DNA from: Corynebacterium sp. 21KM1197
GTDB lineage: Bacteria > Actinomycetota > Actinomycetes > Mycobacteriales > Mycobacteriaceae
Assembly (NCBI RefSeq): GCF_033783015.1
Contig: NZ_CP123907.1
Coordinates: forward strand, 868,001 to 932,000
Direction of reading: 5' to 3'
Length of the DNA stretch: 64,000 nucleotides
This document shows positions 26,968 to 36,900 of this stretch, one piece after another. The first letter of the stretch is position 1; each line of letters begins with the position of its first letter. The notes beneath the pieces are model-generated. The model worked only from the letters and a program-made list of their open reading frames with translations. It was not told the origin of the DNA and did not search any database. The position numbers and the translations under genes are program-made.

Positions 26968-27642
26968 CTAAGAAAGGCGCGTGACCAGCGTCATTCCCGC
27001 ACCGAAAGGCAGGTGGGATACCAGGGCCTGCTCGCCCAGGGAACCCAGGTGCTCCTGGGCGGTGCGAGCGGCCACGGTGGCCTGATCCTTGCGGGAGGCA
27101 TCGCCCACGGTGGCGTCGAGAAGCGCGTCCGCGAGCACCAGCGTGCCGCCGGGAACGAGCAGGGGCCAGGCGGCGTCGATCACCGCGCGCAGATCCACGG
27201 GCTCCACCTCGGCATAGACCAGTTGATAGCTTGCGGGGGCCATGCGGGAGAGGACGTCGAGTGGCCGGGAGGGGAGGAAGCGTCCGCGCGAGGGCGGGTA
27301 ACCCGCCGCGCGGAAGGATTCCTTGGCCTGGCGCTGGTGCTCGGCCTCGGGGTCGATACAGGTCACCGTGCCCTGCCCGGGCATACCGCGCAGCAGGTAC
27401 AGCCCCACCACAGCCAGCGCCGGGGTCAGCGCGATGGCCCCCATGGACTTTTCCCGGCCGCCGGCGGCCGTCAGCGTGCTTAGCAACATTCCGGTGAGGT
27501 GATCGGGGGCGTTGAGCCCGTACTCCTCGGCGTCGCGCCGCGCCGCGGCAATGGCCTTATCGACGCTCGCTTCCGGACCCTCGTCCTGGGCGGGGAGCGA
27601 ATTGATGAAGTCTCGGAGAGAATCGAAGGCTGTTTCAGTCAC
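26968..27642 (-). CDS. SAM-dependent O-methyltransferase (Rv1220c-like)
   Basis: A 224-residue COMT-like class I methyltransferase. The SAM region is ALTPALAVVGLYLLRGMPGQGTVTCIDPEAEHQRQAKESF, and YAEVEPVDLRAVIDAAWPLLVPGGTLVLADALL follows. It lies divergent from sigE as in Mycobacterium (Rv1220c/sigE) and C. glutamicum; substrate unknown. The GTG start (MTETAFDSL) comes 7 bases after a minus-strand TACACT, so a leaderless message is likely. budA follows 17 bases downstream and may be cotranscribed. Confidence 0.85.
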   Translation of the reverse strand: MTETAFDSLRDFINSLPAQDEGPEASVDKAIAAARRDAEEYGLNAPDHLTGMLLSTLTAAGGREKSMGAIALTPALAVVGLYLLRGMPGQGTVTCIDPEAEHQRQAKESFRAAGYPPSRGRFLPSRPLDVLSRMAPASYQLVYAEVEPVDLRAVIDAAWPLLVPGGTLVLADALLDATVGDASRKDQATVAARTAQEHLGSLGEQALVSHLPFGAGMTLVTRLS

Positions 27643-27771
27643 GCCCCTTAGTGTAAGCCGGGCGTGCGGCGCACCGAGGCAGGGCGCGCGGGGATGTTTT
27701 TGTGCCTCACAGGTACCTCTACGGAGGCTCTATGGCCTTTGGGAGATCGACTTGGCAAGATGGAGGCCATG

Positions 27772-28410
27772 ATGACGCACGAACGCGATGATAACGCCAT
27801 GCTTGCCGACGCCCCGGGAGACACCGAGGCATTGACCGGCACCGCCGCGTTCGATGCGGGAACGGGAGACATGCCCTCCTGGGGTGAACTCGTGGCCGAG
27901 CACGCCGATAGCGTGTACCGCCTGGCCTACCGCCTCAGTGGCGATCAGCACGACGCCGAGGATCTCACCCAGGAGACCTTCATGCGCGTGTTCCGCTCGC
28001 TCAAGCACTACCAGCCGGGCACCTTCCGGGGCTGGCTGCACCGGATCACCACCAACCTCTTTCTGGATATGGTGCGCCACCGCAACAAGATCCGCATGGA
28101 GGCTCTACCGGAGGACTACGAGCGGGTGCCGGGCACGGACATGACGCCCGAGCAGGCCTACCACGTCAATCACCTCAACCCCGTGCTTCAGGAGGCCCTG
28201 GACCAACTGGCCCCGGATTTTCGCGTGGCCGTGGTGCTCTGTGACGTGGTGGGAATGAGCTACGAGGAGATTGCCGACACCCTGGGTGTGAAGATGGGCA
28301 CGGTGCGCTCGCGCATTCACCGGGGCCGCTCGCAGTTGCGCGCCAGCCTGGAAAACGCGGCGGAGGGAAGCGAGGACGCGCGCCTGCTGCTGCCGATCGC
28401 GCAGCGCTAA
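27772..28410 (+). CDS. sigE: ECF RNA polymerase sigma factor SigE
   Basis: Extracytoplasmic-function sigma factor controlling the surface-stress response. About 212 residues. Region 2 is [33 protein letters not shown], including the core-binding and -10 recognition helices; region 4 is [36 protein letters not shown] 27772 was chosen because GGAGG lies 5 bases before it (27760 and 27769 are in-frame alternatives). The anti-sigma gene follows 20 bases downstream and tatB after that, the order conserved in corynebacteria; htrA, present in mycobacteria, is absent here. Confidence 0.94.
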   Translation: MTHERDDNAMLADAPGDTEALTGTAAFDAGTGDMPSWGELVAEHADSVYRLAYRLSGDQHDAEDLTQETFMRVFRSLKHYQPGTFRGWLHRITTNLFLDMVRHRNKIRMEALPEDYERVPGTDMTPEQAYHVNHLNPVLQEALDQLAPDFRVAVVLCDVVGMSYEEIADTLGVKMGTVRSRIHRGRSQLRASLENAAEGSEDARLLLPIAQR

Positions 28411-28430
28411 TCGGGCAAGGAGGGGTAGCG

Positions 28431-28850
28431 TTGAGCACCATGAGCTTTGATACACACGAGCGGGAGCACCGCGGAGGGCAGCCGCGCAAGAAGCGCCCCC
28501 GCGTTTTTGCCTCGGTGGATCATCTGAACCCCGAGGTGGTGGCGGCCTTCGTGGACGGCGAACTGTGCGAGGTTGCCCTTCACCGCGCCCGCGTTCACCT
28601 CGTACATTGCGGGGAGTGCCGGGGGGAGGTACACCGGCAGCGCCTGGCCGCCGAGGCCCTGCACGAGGCGAACTGGACCGCCGACGTCCGCCCGCCCCGC
28701 GAACTGCTGGGACGGCTCCACGACATCGCCAAGGGGGCCTGCGCTCCGGGCCCCGGCGCCGAGGCGGTGCCCACGCCGCAACCGGAGACGGTGCTGGATA
28801 AGTTAGAGGTATTCATGCGCACCATGCGCAAGAACACTGGGCTGCGGTGA
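28431..28850 (+). CDS. cseE: Zinc anti-sigma factor of SigE (CseE/RseA)
   Basis: A 139-residue cytoplasmic anti-sigma factor predicted to hold SigE inactive. The zinc-binding anti-sigma motif H-x3-C-x2-C is present as HLVHCGEC near residues 57-64, preceded by the helix [22 protein letters not shown]. No transmembrane segment is seen, as in mycobacterial RseA. TTG 28431 lies 7 bases after AAGGAGG; ATG 28440 is less well spaced. It is translated from the sigE message. Inactivation by thiol oxidation or phosphorylation-directed proteolysis is known for the mycobacterial homologue. Confidence 0.9.
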   Translation: MSTMSFDTHEREHRGGQPRKKRPRVFASVDHLNPEVVAAFVDGELCEVALHRARVHLVHCGECRGEVHRQRLAAEALHEANWTADVRPPRELLGRLHDIAKGACAPGPGAEAVPTPQPETVLDKLEVFMRTMRKNTGLR

Positions 28851-28857
28851 TGGAATA

Positions 28858-29337
28858 GTGTTTTCGAGCATCGGTTGGCCGGAGATTTTTGCGATTCTCA
28901 TTCTGGGGCTCATCGTGATCGGCCCGGAGCGGCTTCCGGGATTGATCCAGGACGTGCGCGCCGCAATTTACGCGGCGCGCAAAGCCATTCATAACGCCAA
29001 GGCGGAACTCAACGGGGATTTGGGCGCGGAGTTCGAGGAACTGCGCAAACCCATCTCCGAGGTGGCCAAATGGCAGCGCATGGGGCCGCGCGCGGCGATC
29101 ACCAAGGCGCTCTTTGATGGGGACGAGGAGTTCATGGATTCCTTTGATCCCAAGAAGGTCATGGCTCAGGAAACCGCGGGGCAGGCGCACCGGCGGGCCA
29201 CCGGGGAGGCCGCTGCGCATGCGGCTCCCAGCGCTCCGGCTGCTTCGTCTCGGCGCGCCCCTGAGGCTGCGCCGCAGCACCGCTCGGCCCCTCCCGCAGC
29301 CGCGGGCGGGGAGTTTAACTGGGCCGATATTATGTAA
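28858..29337 (+). CDS. tatB: Sec-independent translocase subunit TatB
   Basis: Single-span component of the Tat receptor complex with TatC. 159 residues. The N-terminus [26 protein letters not shown] is the diagnostic TatA/B membrane helix and Gly-Pro hinge. An amphipathic helix rich in Arg/Lys/Ala follows ([20 protein letters not shown]), then a Pro/Ala-rich tail. The GTG start lies 8 bases after the cseE stop. Linkage to sigE and its anti-sigma gene is conserved in actinobacteria. Confidence 0.93.
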   Translation: MFSSIGWPEIFAILILGLIVIGPERLPGLIQDVRAAIYAARKAIHNAKAELNGDLGAEFEELRKPISEVAKWQRMGPRAAITKALFDGDEEFMDSFDPKKVMAQETAGQAHRRATGEAAAHAAPSAPAASSRRAPEAAPQHRSAPPAAAGGEFNWADIM

Positions 29338-29370
29338 GCCCGCGCTCTTCGCGTTCCCCGTGCTCCGTGC

Positions 29371-30510
29371 TTAACGCGGGGAGCGGGTGACCCCCAGCCC
29401 CAGTGGCCTCCCGGCCAGGGATTGCCGCCGCACCGCCAATTTCTCCGCCAGGGCCGAGCAGGCCTGGCCAGCGGGGGAGTCCGGCTCGCTCAACACCACC
29501 GGGGTGCCGGTATCCCCGTGCACGCGCAGCGCCGGGTCCAGGGGGATCTGCCCCAGCAGCGGCACGCTGCCCCCGGTGAGCGTGCTCAAACGGCTGGCCA
29601 CCTTCTCGCCGCCACCGGAGCCAAAGACCTCCATCGTGGTGCCATCGGGCAGCACCATCGCGGACATATTCTCGATCACCCCGGACACCCGCTGCCGGGT
29701 CTGCTGGCTGATCGAGCCCGCGCGCTCCGCCACCTCCGAGGCCGCCGCCTGCGGCGTGGTGACGATGAGCAATTCCGCGTTGGGCACCAACTGCGCCACC
29801 GAGATGGCCACGTCGCCCGTGCCGGGGGGAAGATCGAGGAGCAGCACGTCCAGATCGCCCCAAAACACGTCGCTGAGGAACTGCTGAATAGCGCGGTGCA
29901 GCATGGGGCCGCGCCACACCACCGGGGCATTGCCCTCCACGAACTGCCCGATGGAGATGAACTTCACCCCGTGGGCGATCGGGGGGAGGATCATGTCCTC
30001 CTCCATCACGGTGGGGGCCTGATCCGAGCCCATCAGGTGCGGCACCGAGTGGCCATAAATATCGGCATCCACAATGCCCACGCGCAGGCCCTTGGCGGCG
30101 AGCCCCGCGGCCAGGTTCACGGTCACGGAAGACTTCCCCACTCCGCCCTTGCCCGAGGCCACCGCGAATACCCGCGTGGTGGAGTCCGGCTGGGCAAAGG
30201 GGATCACCGGCTCGCTGCCGGAACCGCGCAGGGTGGTGCGCAGTTGGCGGCGCTGCTCATCACTCATCACGTCCGTGGTGACGGTGACGGACTCCACGCC
30301 CGGGATCTCGGCCACGGCGGCACGGGTATTGGTTTGCAGGGTATCGCGCATGGGGCAGCCCGCGATGGTGAGGTAAATCTCCACGGCCACCGCACCGCCG
30401 TCGATGGCGATGGACTTCACCATGCCCAGCTCGGTGATGGGTTTGCCTAGTTCCGGATCCTCCACGCGGGAGAGGGCCTTGCGTACATCGGATTCGCTCA
30501 GGGTAGACAT
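29371..30510 (-). CDS. mrp: Mrp/ApbC-type P-loop ATPase, Fe-S carrier
   Basis: About 379 residues: an N-terminal MIP18/DUF59 domain (residues 1-85, ALSRVEDPELGKPITELGMV with the TIAGCPMRDT cysteine motif) followed by a MinD-like ATPase. The ATPase has the deviant Walker A GKGGVGKSS, DADIYGHSVPHLMG, and DLPPGTGDVAISVAQ. Such proteins load Fe-S clusters on apo-proteins. The usual CxxC near the C-terminus was not seen, so cluster binding may depend on other residues. GTG 30513 is an alternative start. Position before DUF1003 and the MgtE-like gene matches Rv1229c-Rv1232c. Confidence 0.92.
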   Translation of the reverse strand: MSTLSESDVRKALSRVEDPELGKPITELGMVKSIAIDGGAVAVEIYLTIAGCPMRDTLQTNTRAAVAEIPGVESVTVTTDVMSDEQRRQLRTTLRGSGSEPVIPFAQPDSTTRVFAVASGKGGVGKSSVTVNLAAGLAAKGLRVGIVDADIYGHSVPHLMGSDQAPTVMEEDMILPPIAHGVKFISIGQFVEGNAPVVWRGPMLHRAIQQFLSDVFWGDLDVLLLDLPPGTGDVAISVAQLVPNAELLIVTTPQAAASEVAERAGSISQQTRQRVSGVIENMSAMVLPDGTTMEVFGSGGGEKVASRLSTLTGGSVPLLGQIPLDPALRVHGDTGTPVVLSEPDSPAGQACSALAEKLAVRRQSLAGRPLGLGVTRSPR

Positions 30511-30531
30511 CACCTCACACCTTACTCCCCG

Positions 30532-31101
30532 CTAGGGGCGAGTCTCCTCTCTCAGATCGCCCTGGGTGGGCTCGCGCAGATCGGCGGGGGATTCCATGGC
30601 CTGAGCTGCGGCATCATCAAGCTTGGCCTCGATGCGCTCCAGCAGCGCGTGGACGTCTTCTAACTCGTGGCGCAGGTAATCGCGCGAGACCATGTCACCC
30701 ACCGCCAGGCGCACGCCGGCGAGTTCCCGCGCCAGGAACTCAGTATCGGCCTTGGTTTGCTCCGCGCGGCGGCGATCGTTGTTGAGGGTGACTTTATCGC
30801 GGTCTTCCTGGCGGTTCTGGGCCAAGAGGATCAGCGGGGCGGCGTAGGCCGCCTGGGTGGAAAAGGCGAGGTTGAGCAGGATGAAGGGGTAGGGGTCCCA
30901 GTTCCACCAGAAGCCGCCGACGTTGAGCGCGATCCACACGATCACAATGACGGTCTGCCACATGAGGTACTTGCCCGTGCCAAAGAAGCGGGCCACCTTT
31001 TCCGCCACCGCGCCCACGGCGTCATCGTTGATATTGATGAACTTGCGCTTGGACTTGGCCACCGGGGTGTCGAGGAAGTGAATACGCTCGCGCTCGGCCA
31101 T
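30532..31101 (-). CDS. DUF1003 membrane protein
   Basis: A 189-residue protein with two close transmembrane helices (MWQTVIVIVWIALNVGGFWW and PFILLNLAFSTQAAYAAPLILLAQNRQ). The second is the hallmark of DUF1003 (YPFILLNLxxSxxAAxxAPxILMSQNRQ). A charged coiled-coil C-terminus follows (RRRAEQTKADTEFLARELAGV..LEDVHALLERIEAKLDD). It lies 39 bases downstream of the MgtE/CBS-domain gene, consistent with a shared operon and possibly a role in divalent-cation transport; this is inference from conserved neighbourhood. Confidence 0.87.
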   Translation of the reverse strand: MAERERIHFLDTPVAKSKRKFININDDAVGAVAEKVARFFGTGKYLMWQTVIVIVWIALNVGGFWWNWDPYPFILLNLAFSTQAAYAAPLILLAQNRQEDRDKVTLNNDRRRAEQTKADTEFLARELAGVRLAVGDMVSRDYLRHELEDVHALLERIEAKLDDAAAQAMESPADLREPTQGDLREETRP

Positions 31102-31140
31102 GATGGTTCTCCTTGGGCGTGAGGGGGATGTGGATGGGGA

Positions 31141-32418
31141 TTAGCCGCGCTGATGGGGGCGCAGGCCGTGCTCGCGCCAGTTCTCCGGCAGCATGTGATC
31201 CAGCAGATCGTCCACGGCCACGGCGCCGAGCAGGTGATTATCCTCGTCGATCACCGGGCCGCACACCAGGTTATAGGTGGCGAAGTACCGGGCGGCGGTT
31301 TCCTGATCGTCATCGGCATACAGCGGGGGAAGGTCGGGGTCGAGGATTCCCGAGATGAGCGTGGACGGCGGCTCCCGGAGGAGTTTTTGCAGGTGAACGC
31401 AGCCCAGGTAGCGGCCGGTGGGCGTGGCCGTGGGCGGGCGCACCACGAAGATGAGGGAGGCCAGGGATGTGGGTAACTCGGGATCGCGGGCCAGGGCCAG
31501 GGCCTCGGCCACGGTGGTTTGCGGGCTCAAGATCAGCGGCTCCGGGGTCATGAGCGCGCCCACGGTATCCGGGGAAAAACTCATCAGGCGGCGCACCGGG
31601 GCGGATTCCTCCGGGTCCATGAGTTCCAGCAGCACCTCGGCGGTGTTATCGGGGAGTTCCTGGAGAATATCGGCGGCGTCGTCCGGGTCCATCTCCTCCA
31701 GCACGTCGGCGGCGCGCTCGATGTCGAGGGTTTCGAGCAGTTCCGCCTGGCGCTCGTCGGGCATCTCCTGGAGGACGTCGGCCAGGCGGTCGTCGTCAAG
31801 CTCATTGGCGAGCTGATTGCGCTGCGTGGAGGGCAGGGAATGGAGGTAATTGGCCACGTCCGCCGGGCGCATATCCTCAAAGGAGGCGATGGTATCGGCC
31901 AGGGTATCGGTGCGGCCCACGCCAGCGGCGGTGATGCCGTGCACGTATTGCCACTCCACGGTGAACAACTCCCGGGAGCGGAAGCCCTGGCGCGCGCCGA
32001 ACACGGCCACGCGGGAGAGCACCCAATCGCGGGTGCGGGTGCGCTCCAACTCCACGTCTGCGATCTCCACCGCGCGCCCGTGCAGGTGCTCCAATTCTGG
32101 CTCGTCCGTGTGGATCTTCGAGCCCACCAGATCGCCCATCACGGTGAGTTCCCCGGTGCGCGGCTGGAAGGAGCGCATGGATACCGAACCCGTGGCCAGG
32201 GTGATGTCACCGGGCTCGATGGCGGCGATGCGCAGCATGGGCACGAAGATCTTGCGCTTGTTCACCAACTCCACCACCAGGCCCAGGGCGCGGGAGGTGT
32301 GTCCCTCCGGGCGGATATTGACCACGACGTCGCGCACGCGGCCGATCGGGTCCATATCCGGGCCGCGCACCACCATGCCGGAAAGCCTGCCGGAATATAC
32401 GCGGGTGACTGCACTCAT
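31141..32418 (-). CDS. Soluble PRC-barrel/MgtE-N/CBS protein
   Basis: A 425-residue protein with a PRC-barrel-like N-terminus (VYSGRLSGMVVRGPDMDPIGRVRDVVV). The MgtE intracellular superhelix (RPADVANYLHSLPSTQRNQLANELDDDRLADVLQEMPDERQAELLETL, repeated L/M-D-P-D-D-A units) and two CBS domains (GALMTPEPLILSPQTTVAEAL; YLVCGPVIDEDNHLLGAV-type) follow. The MgtE magnesium channel domain is absent, so this is a stand-alone Mg2+-sensor-like module, as in Rv1232c. Minus-strand TACACT lies 8 bases before ATG 32418 (leaderless candidate). DUF1003 follows downstream. Confidence 0.88.
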   Translation of the reverse strand: MSAVTRVYSGRLSGMVVRGPDMDPIGRVRDVVVNIRPEGHTSRALGLVVELVNKRKIFVPMLRIAAIEPGDITLATGSVSMRSFQPRTGELTVMGDLVGSKIHTDEPELEHLHGRAVEIADVELERTRTRDWVLSRVAVFGARQGFRSRELFTVEWQYVHGITAAGVGRTDTLADTIASFEDMRPADVANYLHSLPSTQRNQLANELDDDRLADVLQEMPDERQAELLETLDIERAADVLEEMDPDDAADILQELPDNTAEVLLELMDPEESAPVRRLMSFSPDTVGALMTPEPLILSPQTTVAEALALARDPELPTSLASLIFVVRPPTATPTGRYLGCVHLQKLLREPPSTLISGILDPDLPPLYADDDQETAARYFATYNLVCGPVIDEDNHLLGAVAVDDLLDHMLPENWREHGLRPHQRG

Positions 32419-32450
32419 AAATGCAGAGTGTACAGCAGGGGCGGGGCGGG

Positions 32451-32477
32451 GGAACTTTTGTTCGCGTCACGGCGTTG
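32451..32477 (+). promoter_or_regulatory. Candidate ECF-sigma promoter (GGAAC-N18-GTTG)
   Basis: GGAAC (32451-32455) is followed after 18 bases by GTTG (32474-32477), the arrangement of SigE/SigH-type promoters. The start codon of the stress-protein gene lies 42 bases downstream. sigE is in this window. Confidence 0.5.
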
Positions 32478-32518
32478 AAGTGCGTGAAAAGACCAATAAC
32501 GCTGTAAGGAATTACTCA

Positions 32519-33013
32519 ATGACTTCCCCGCAATCCGCTTTGAACCTGTACGAACGCCCCTCCGGCTGGCCCGTGGGCAGCTTTGACAATTACGCCCAGG
32601 CCCAAAAGGCCGTGGACACCCTCTCCGATAACAACTTCCCGGTGGATAAACTCACCATCGTGGGCGTGGATCTCATGCAGGTGGAGTCCGTGACGGGGCG
32701 GCTCACCTGGGGGCGCGTGATCGGCGGCGGCGCGCTCTCCGGTGCGTGGATGGGTATATTCATCGGCCTGCTGCTGGGCATTTTTGAATCAAACTTCCTG
32801 TTTCCCATCCTCACCGGCATCGTGATGGGCGTGTTCTTTGGCATCATCATGGCTGCCGTGCCCTACGCCCTGAGTCAGGGGCAGCGGGACTTCACCTCCG
32901 CCACCAGGATCGTCGCTGGGCGATACGACGTCCTCTGCGAGCCGGATCTGGCACCCCAGGCGCGCGACGCCATCGCCAAGATGAATCTGGGTTCCGCGCC
33001 GCAGTCCGAGTAA
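32519..33013 (+). CDS. General stress protein 17M-like membrane protein
   Basis: A 164-residue protein with a YflT/GSP17M-like N-terminal alpha/beta fold (VGSFDNYAQAQKAVDTLSDNNFPVDKLTIVGVDL). Two glycine-rich hydrophobic segments follow (GGALSGAWMGIFIGLLLGIF and FPILTGIVMGVFFGIIMAAVPYAL), then a short soluble end. It corresponds by position to Rv1234. TAAGGA precedes ATG 32519. An ECF-type promoter-like sequence at 32451-32477 supports stress regulation. Biochemical function unknown. Confidence 0.8.
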   Translation: MTSPQSALNLYERPSGWPVGSFDNYAQAQKAVDTLSDNNFPVDKLTIVGVDLMQVESVTGRLTWGRVIGGGALSGAWMGIFIGLLLGIFESNFLFPILTGIVMGVFFGIIMAAVPYALSQGQRDFTSATRIVAGRYDVLCEPDLAPQARDAIAKMNLGSAPQSE

Positions 33014-33038
33014 AAACCTGCGGGTAGAATTGTGCGGC

Positions 33039-33824
33039 ATGAAACGCCGCGCCGCCTCTCTCTTCCGCCTCCTGCCCGGGTTTGCTCGGGGGCCTCGCCC
33101 CAGTACCCCCCGCGTTTCTCGTGCTTCCCGCGCCTCCCGGCGGGGAGCGCGGCGCGGGGGTGTTGTTCTTTCCGTGACCGCCGTGGCGTGTGCGGCCTGT
33201 TCCGCGGCGGAACCGGAGAGCCCCGAGGCGCAGCAGCAGACTCCCGGTGCGATCCACATTGTGGCCGCCAGCGATTCCATAGAGCAGCAGGCGCTCGCTC
33301 ACCTGTATCGCATGGCGATGGCGGAGGAAAATGTGGCCGCCACCGTGGAGACCCAGGAGCGCAGCGACGAGGATCGCCTGGAATGGCTGCGCGATCCGGG
33401 GGTGGACATGGTAGTGGGATGCACGGGGGAACTGCTCACGCACGCCTCTCCCAGCCAGGCGGCGGAACTATCCGAGCAACTTGAGGGCGGGGAGGCCAAC
33501 CCCAATTCCCAGGAGGGAATGCAGCGAACCTATGAGGCTGTGATGGGCACCCTGGACTATGAATACGGGGTGCCCGATCCCTCGCCCGCGCAGGGGTGCG
33601 CGGAATCGGAGGCCTCCGAGGAGGCCGGGACGAGCGTTTTACCGCAGAACATCTTGCCGGTATTCCGCAAACTAAGCGTGGGGCGCGAGGGACTCAAGGA
33701 GATGAATCGCCTCACCCGCCTGATTACTACGCACGATGTGGAAACACTGGTGGAGGAGGCCATGGAATCCGGGGACGTGGCCGCCACGGCGGAGGAGTGG
33801 TACCGCAATAACGCCACGATCTAG
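33039..33824 (+). CDS. Putative lipoprotein of unknown function
   Basis: About 261 residues. It has a long, arginine-rich N-region (residues 1-45), a short hydrophobic stretch (VVLSVTAVACAAC) and a lipobox ending in Cys near residue 55, so it is probably exported and lipidated. The mature domain has VVAASDSIEQQALAHLYRMAMAEENVAATVETQE, which resembles the start of type II periplasmic-binding domains such as osmoprotectant binders, but no transporter is adjacent. ATG 33039 lies 8 bases after TAGAAT, a strong leaderless arrangement. Function not assigned. Confidence 0.7.
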   Translation: MKRRAASLFRLLPGFARGPRPSTPRVSRASRASRRGARRGGVVLSVTAVACAACSAAEPESPEAQQQTPGAIHIVAASDSIEQQALAHLYRMAMAEENVAATVETQERSDEDRLEWLRDPGVDMVVGCTGELLTHASPSQAAELSEQLEGGEANPNSQEGMQRTYEAVMGTLDYEYGVPDPSPAQGCAESEASEEAGTSVLPQNILPVFRKLSVGREGLKEMNRLTRLITTHDVETLVEEAMESGDVAATAEEWYRNNATI

Positions 33825-33857
33825 GGGAGTGCGCGAATCGTGCATGAATAAAGAGCG

Positions 33858-33888
33858 AGGGGCCGGAGAGATGTTCTCTCCGGCCCCT
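33858..33888. terminator. Perfect hairpin between convergent genes
   Basis: AGGGGCCGGAGAG pairs perfectly with CTCTCCGGCCCCT over a 5-base loop. On the minus strand it is followed by CGCTCTTTATTC, so it probably ends odhA, and it may also serve the lipoprotein gene. Confidence 0.8.
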
Positions 33889-33921
33889 GACTTATGGTGA
33901 GGCAGCAGGACTGTGGGCGGC

Positions 33922-36900
33922 TTACTTACCAAAGACCTCGTTAATCAGCTGCTCCTGCTCCGCCTGGTGCACCTTGGCGATACCCGTGGCGGTGGAGGAC
34001 TGAGCGCGACGCGAAACGCGGCGCATGGGCAGCAGGTCGGGGATCAGCTCCGGCAGGTGCTCGTGGAGGAACGGCCACGGACCCTGGTTGGCGGGCTCGT
34101 CCTGGCAGAACACGATCTCCTCGGCGTTCGGGTAGCACTCGAAGGCCTCGCGCAGGCGGTTGAAGGGGATCGGGTGCAGCATCTCCACGCGCACGATCGC
34201 CACGTCCTCGCGCTTGTCCTTGGCGCGGCGCTTCTCCAGCTCCCAGTAGAGCTTGCCGGAGACCAGCAAGATGGTGCGCACCTTATCGGTATCGCCCACC
34301 ACGGCACCGGAGAGATCGACCTTGTTGGGGTCGTTGATGACGGAGCGGAAGGAGGTGACCTCCGTGAAGTCCTCCGGCGCGGAGACCGCAGCCTTGTTGC
34401 GCAGCATGGACTTCGGGGTGAACACCACCAGCGGGCGCTTCATGGTACCCAGCGCGTGACGGCGGAGGAGGTGGAAGTAATTGGCCGGGGTGGAGGGCTG
34501 CGCGATGGTCATGGAACCCTCGGCGGCCAACTGGAGGAAGCGCTCGATGCGGGCGGAGGAGTGGTCCGGGCCCTGGCCCTCGTAGCCGTGGGGGAGCAGC
34601 AGCACCACGGAGGAGAGCTGGCCCCACTTGGCCTCGCCGGAGGAAACGTACTCATCAATGATGGTCTGGGCACCGTTGGCAAAGTCACCGAACTGTGCCT
34701 CCCAGGCCACCACGGCGTCCGGGTTGCCCACGGAGTAGCCGTACTCGAAGCCCATGCCGGCGTATTCCGTCAGCGCGGAGTTATACACCAGGAAGCGGCC
34801 GCCCTGGCCCTTCGCGGTGGCGAGGTCCGCCAGGGGATTGGCCTCCTGGCCGGTATTGGGATCAAACAGCACGGCGTGGCGCTGGGTGAAGGTACCGCGG
34901 CGGGAATCCTCACCGGCCAGGCGCACGAGCTTGCCGGAGTTGGCCAGGGAGGAAAACGCGATGAGTTCCGCCCAGCCCCAGTCGATGCCGCCCTCGCGGA
35001 CGGAGGCGGCGCGCTGCTCGGCCACCTTCTTCACGCGGCGGTGGAACTCAAAGCCGTCCACCGGCTTGGCGTAGGCCTCACCGATCTCCACCAGCTCGGA
35101 GCGGGTGATGGAGGTATCCAGGCCCCGGGTGAGCTGCTGAGAGGAGGTAATGCCGGTCTGCTCCTGGGCGGCCTTCTTCTCGCCCTCCTTGACCTCGTTG
35201 AACACGGACTCCATCTGATCGTGGAAGTCGCGCGCGGCGGCCTCGGCGTCCTCGGTGTTGAGGTCGCCGCGCCCGATGAGGTCCTCGGTGTACTGGGCGC
35301 GCACGGAGGGGCGGTTCTCGATCTGGGCGTACATGGTGGGCTGCGTCATCGAGGGATCATCGGCCTCGTTGTGGCCGCGACGGCGGTAGCAGATGAGGTC
35401 GATGAACACGTCCTTGCCAAAGCGGCGGCGGTACTCGGTGGCCAGGTTACCCACCCACACCACGGCCTCGGGGTCATCGCCATTGACGTGGAACACCGGG
35501 CAGTCATAGGCCTTGGCGAGGTCGGTGGAGTAGTAGGAGGAGCGGCTGGAATCCGGGGTGGTGGTGAAGCCGATCTGGTTGTTCACCACCACGTGCACGG
35601 TGCCGCCCACGGTGTAGCCGCGCAATTGCGCGAGGTTCAGCGTCTCCTGGACGATGCCAAGGCCTGCGAAGGAGGCGTCGCCATGCAGCATGAGCGGCAT
35701 GACGGTGTAGCCATCCTCGCCCTTGTCCAGGATGTCCTGCTTGGCGCGGGCGATGCCCTCCATCACCGGGTCCACGGCCTCCAGGTGAGAGGGGTTGGCG
35801 GTGAGGGTGACCTTGATCTCGCCATCGCCAAACATCTGAAGGTGCTCGCCCTCGGCGCCGAGGTGGTACTTCACGTCGCCGGAGCCACCGATCTGGCCCT
35901 GCTGCATGTTGCCCTCGAACTCGTTGAAGATCTGAGCCAGCGGCTTGCCCACGATGTTGAAGAGCACGTTGAGGCGGCCGCGGTGCGGCATACCGATGAC
36001 CACCTCGTCGAGCCCCTGGCCCGCGGCGGTGTCGATGGAGGCATCCATGAGCGGGATGAGGGACTCCGCGCCCTCCAGGGAGAAGCGCTTTTGGCCCACG
36101 TACTTGGTTTGCAGGAAGTTCTCAAAGGCCTCGGCCGCGTTGAGTTTTTGCAGGATGTACTTCTGCTCCGCGGTGGTGGGCTTAGGCATACCGGCCTCCA
36201 GGCGATCCTGGAGCCAGTGGCGCTCGTCCTTGTCCATGATGTGCATGTACTCGGAGCCCACCTTGAGGGTGTAGGCGGCGCGCAGGCGCGAGAGAACCTC
36301 GCGCAGGGTCATGGTCTCCTTGCCGCCAAAGCCGCCCACGTTGAACACGCGATCCAGGTCCCAGATGGTCAGGCCGTGGGACTCGATGTTGAGGTCGCTG
36401 TGATCCGGCACCGGCAGACCCGGCTGCTGCCAGTGCAGCGGATTGGTATCCGCGATGAGGTGGCCACGGGAGCGGTAGGCCTCGATCAGCTGGATCACGC
36501 GGGTGTTCTTGTCGATGCCCTGGTTGGGCACGTCCTGCGCCCAGCGCATGGGGGAGTAGGGGATCCCCATGGCTTTGAAGATCTCATCGTAGAACTCGTC
36601 GTCCACCAGCAGGCGGGACATCTCGCGCAGGAACTCGCCGGACTCCGCCCCCTGGATCACGCGGTGATCGTAGGTGGAGGTGATGGTGACGAGTTTGCCC
36701 ACGCCCAGTTCCGCCAGGCGGTCGGTGGAGGCACCGGCGAACTCCGCGGGGTAGTCCATAGCTCCCACGCCGATGATGGTGCCCTGGCCCTTGGTCAGGC
36801 GGGGGATGGAGTGGCGGGTGCCGATGCCGCCGGGATTGGTCAGGGAGATGGTCACGCCCTGGAAATCGTCCATCGTGAGCTTGTTCTTGCGCGAACGCGC

